This document shows, piece by piece, positions 5,906 to 7,455 of a stretch of 7,455 nucleotides of DNA; within the stretch, counting starts at the first letter, position 1, and every line of letters begins with the position of its first letter. This DNA is from Fidelibacterota bacterium REDSEA-S14_B6 (lineage in GTDB: Bacteria > Fidelibacterota > Marinisomatia > Marinisomatales > S15-B10), in the NCBI GenBank assembly GCA_001626655.1, contig LUOC01000117.1, positions 1-7,455 of the forward strand. The letters are read 5' to 3'. The position numbers and the translations under genes are program-made. The notes below the pieces were generated by a model. It saw nothing but the letters and a program-made list of their open reading frames with translations, ran no database searches and was not told the origin of the DNA.

Positions 5906-6534
5906 TTTTGTGAAATCTCCTCAAGCAGGGCGTTCAGGCGGTCACCGTCCTCATGAACATTGAAATTGTCCGTCTCCACGGTCATGATGTTATGATGGTT
6001 TTTCGCGCGGTCGATCCATCCTGAGTAAGCCATGTTGAGGTTATGAAGATACTCTGGAGAAATAGTCTTCTCATAATCTCTGCCCCGTTTTTTCAGCCTC
6101 GTCATGAGTGAATCTGTGGACGCTTTCAGGTAGATGATCAATGTCGGTTTCCGCAGATAGGTTGTCATCTCCTCAAAAAGGGCTCTGTAGTTGGACCAAT
6201 CGCGGTCGGTCATGTTTCCCATTTCGTGAAGGAGCCGTGCGAAGATTTCCACGTCCTCGTAGATGGTCCTATCCTGAACTGACGGCGACGACCCATCCGA
6301 CATCTCCCTGTGAGTCCTGAAACGGCGTGAAAGAAAGTAGATCTGGAGATGGAAGCTCCACCGTTGCATATCGCCGTAGAAGTCAGACAGGTATGGATTG
6401 TCGTCCACCGATTCGAAGAAAGGGCGCCAGCCGAGCCTCTCAGAGATCATGGTGGTCAGTGTCGTTTTCCCCACCGCGATATTGCCGGCGATGCCGACGA
6501 AAGGAACATCACTCAAGCGTCCAGCTTTCCCCAC
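5893..6534 (-). CDS. Deoxynucleoside kinase (dNK/dGK-dCK family)
   Basis: A cytoplasmic kinase that phosphorylates a deoxynucleoside to its 5'-monophosphate in salvage of DNA precursors. Visible are the P-loop GIAGNIAVGKTT (14-25), ESVDDNPYLSDFYGD (41-55; Glu for sugar-hydroxyl activation, then the NPYL/FY segment), FHLQIYFLSRRF (61-72), the catalytic DR pair in QDRTIYED (87-94), KPTLIIYLKAS (129-139) and the arginine-rich lid RLKKRGRDYE (146-155). Length (213 residues) is normal, so this gene looks intact. Which base it prefers cannot be read from the sequence. The longest frame starts with GTG at 6534, with GGAGG ten bases upstream. A TTG at 6516 overlapping the MtaB stop as TTGA would give MSDVPFVGIAGN, closer to the usual short distance to the P-loop. 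Either start overlaps MtaB, so the two are probably co-translated. Confidence 0.94.
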   Translation of the reverse strand: MGKAGRLSDVPFVGIAGNIAVGKTTLTTMISERLGWRPFFESVDDNPYLSDFYGDMQRWSFHLQIYFLSRRFRTHREMSDGSSPSVQDRTIYEDVEIFARLLHEMGNMTDRDWSNYRALFEEMTTYLRKPTLIIYLKASTDSLMTRLKKRGRDYEKTISPEYLHNLNMAYSGWIDRAKNHHNIMTVETDNFNVHEDGDRLNALLEEISQKCAN

Positions 6535-7455
6535 ATCAGGCCGTCCTCCATTGAGATGATCTTAGCGTTCTGAACCGTCCCCACCAGTTCTTCCGGTCCG
6601 CTGAGGGAAACGCGAATGTAATTATCGGTGAACCCCTCAAGAATGTCGTCCTCAGCGCGCTCCAACAAGACCGGCCGAACCTCACCGATAGAAGATTCGT
6701 AGAAACTCCGCCGCTTTTTTGCCGACAGAAGGTGAAGCTTTTTGCTCCGTTCCGATTTTACGGCGGGCTCAATTTCACCCCCTAACAGAGGTGCATCAGT
6801 CCCGGGGCGCTCCGAATAACTGAATACGTGGAGGTATGAGATGTCGGCGTCCAGTAGAAAGTCATACGTCTCGTTGAACTCGCTGTCGGTCTCGCCGGGG
6901 AATCCGACGATGACGTCTACACCTATGCAGCAATCTGGAATCGTCTTTTTCACCTGCTCCACCCTCTTCCTATAGAGAGAGGAGGTATAGCGCCGCCGCA
7001 TCCGCTTGAGCACAGTTTCAGCGCCCGACTGGAGGGGCAGATGGAGATGGGGAACAATAGATTGAGAATCGGCGATAAAGTCGATGATTTCATCAGTGAG
7101 CAGATTTGGCTCGATGGAAGAGATCCTGATTCGTGCCGCGCCGATGGTGTCGAGTTCTCGAAGAAGGTCCACGAACGTTTCGTCGTGTCGAACACCAAAA
7201 TCGCCGATGTTAACGCCACTAAATACAATCTCCTTCGCTCCACCGTCAACAAGTTTTTGGGCTCTACCTGCTGTTTGTGCGACTGTCGCGCTGCGGCTCC
7301 TCCCCCGCGCCATGGGGATCGTGCAGTAAGAACAGGTGTAGTCACAGCCGTCCTGAACTTTCAGGAAGGTTCGAGTCCGCTCCGAGGTGGAGAACGCAGG
7401 AAAGAACCGATCGACGCTGTCGATATCGCAGGAGTGAACCTCGCCCGTCTCTCTC
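6513..7455 (-). CDS. mtaB: tRNA methylthiotransferase MtaB-like radical SAM enzyme (N-terminus outside window)
   Basis: MtaB-type enzymes use radical S-adenosylmethionine chemistry to add a methylthio group to t6A37 in tRNAs reading ANN codons. The frame is open through the window edge, so the first part (most of the N-terminal UPF0004 domain) is missing; 313 residues are visible. The radical SAM cluster motif CDYTCSYC (CxxxCxxC; visible residues 37-44) is followed by TIPMARGRSRS. Then come FSGVNIGDFG, ISSIEPNLLTDEIIDF, HLHLPLQSGAETVLKRMRRR, DVIVGFPGETDSEF and YLHVFSYSERPGT. A C-terminal TRAM-like segment carries EGFTDNYIRVSL. The internal ATG at 7313 is not the start, since the catalytic cysteines lie upstream of it. 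MiaB and RimO are the alternatives, but the TIP.ARGRSRS and SSIEPNLLT versions fit MtaB better. Nothing in the visible part looks broken. Confidence 0.92.
   Translation of the reverse strand, partial: RETGEVHSCDIDSVDRFFPAFSTSERTRTFLKVQDGCDYTCSYCTIPMARGRSRSATVAQTAGRAQKLVDGGAKEIVFSGVNIGDFGVRHDETFVDLLRELDTIGAARIRISSIEPNLLTDEIIDFIADSQSIVPHLHLPLQSGAETVLKRMRRRYTSSLYRKRVEQVKKTIPDCCIGVDVIVGFPGETDSEFNETYDFLLDADISYLHVFSYSERPGTDAPLLGGEIEPAVKSERSKKLHLLSAKKRRSFYESSIGEVRPVLLERAEDDILEGFTDNYIRVSLSGPEELVGTVQNAKIISMEDGLMWGKLDA
6545..6549 (-). promoter_or_regulatory. Likely ribosome binding site for the deoxynucleoside kinase GTG start
   Basis: On the minus strand GGAGG lies ten bases upstream of GTG 6534, inside the 3' end of the MtaB gene. 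It is the best Shine-Dalgarno match near either candidate start and favours the longer kinase form over the TTG at 6516. Because it lies in coding sequence (an MEDG stretch), it may be coincidental. Confidence 0.35.

Noticed and set aside
5820..5924. N-terminal extension of the secreted protein to 5924
   Set aside because: It would bury the signal peptide behind 35 residues of basic, low-quality sequence and overlap the kinase; ATG 5819 is directly followed by a signal peptide.
7311..7313. ATG inside the MtaB gene as its start
   Set aside because: The radical SAM CxxxCxxC motif is encoded upstream in the same open frame, so this is an internal methionine in TIPMARGRSRS.

Overview
The window is a densely packed stretch of bacterial chromosome in which every convincing gene lies on the minus strand, so transcription runs from high to low coordinates. 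The likely source is a member of the FCB superphylum, perhaps Candidatus Marinimicrobia (SAR406) or a relative. This rests mainly on a secreted protein whose C-terminal domain opens with the QNFPNPFN hallmark of type IX (Por) secretion sorting domains, plus the MtaB-like and deoxynucleoside kinase genes. The phylum assignment is inference.

In transcription order the genes are: (1) an MtaB-type tRNA methylthiotransferase missing its N-terminus at the window edge (7455-6513); (2) a deoxynucleoside kinase overlapping it (6534-5893); (3) a possible 28-codon ORF (5905-5819) filling the only apparent gap; (4) a secreted cohesin-like protein with a C-terminal sorting domain, split by a reading-frame break (5819-5197); (5) TrkA, the NAD-binding regulatory subunit of a potassium transporter (5196-3916); (6) TrkH, its membrane pore (3911-2436); (7) an enoyl-CoA hydratase/crotonase (2434-1733); (8) an aldehyde dehydrogenase split by a frame break (1736-262); (9) the N-terminal 78 codons of a YkvI-like membrane protein (234 to the window start).

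Intergenic space is almost absent. Junctions are ATGA or TGATG overlaps, a directly abutting stop and start (TAG-ATG), or gaps of 1 to 27 bases. No terminator, tRNA, rRNA, CRISPR array or insertion sequence was seen, and no internal promoter stands out. Genes 1 to 9 could be one long transcript. Functionally it is mixed: tRNA modification and nucleotide salvage, an exported protein, a complete TrkAH potassium-uptake pair, then two enzymes of acyl-CoA/aldehyde metabolism.

The main oddity is that four genes each appear to have lost a short internal segment: the sorting-domain protein near 5463, trkA near 3993, the crotonase near 2248 and the aldehyde dehydrogenase near 1520. Two losses keep the reading frame but remove conserved functional segments; two shift it. 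TrkH, the kinase and the visible part of MtaB look whole. Base composition also swings sharply inside trkH. Local gene decay, recombination between diverged strains and a mis-assembled metagenomic contig are all possible; the sequence alone cannot separate them, and artefact must be excluded first.
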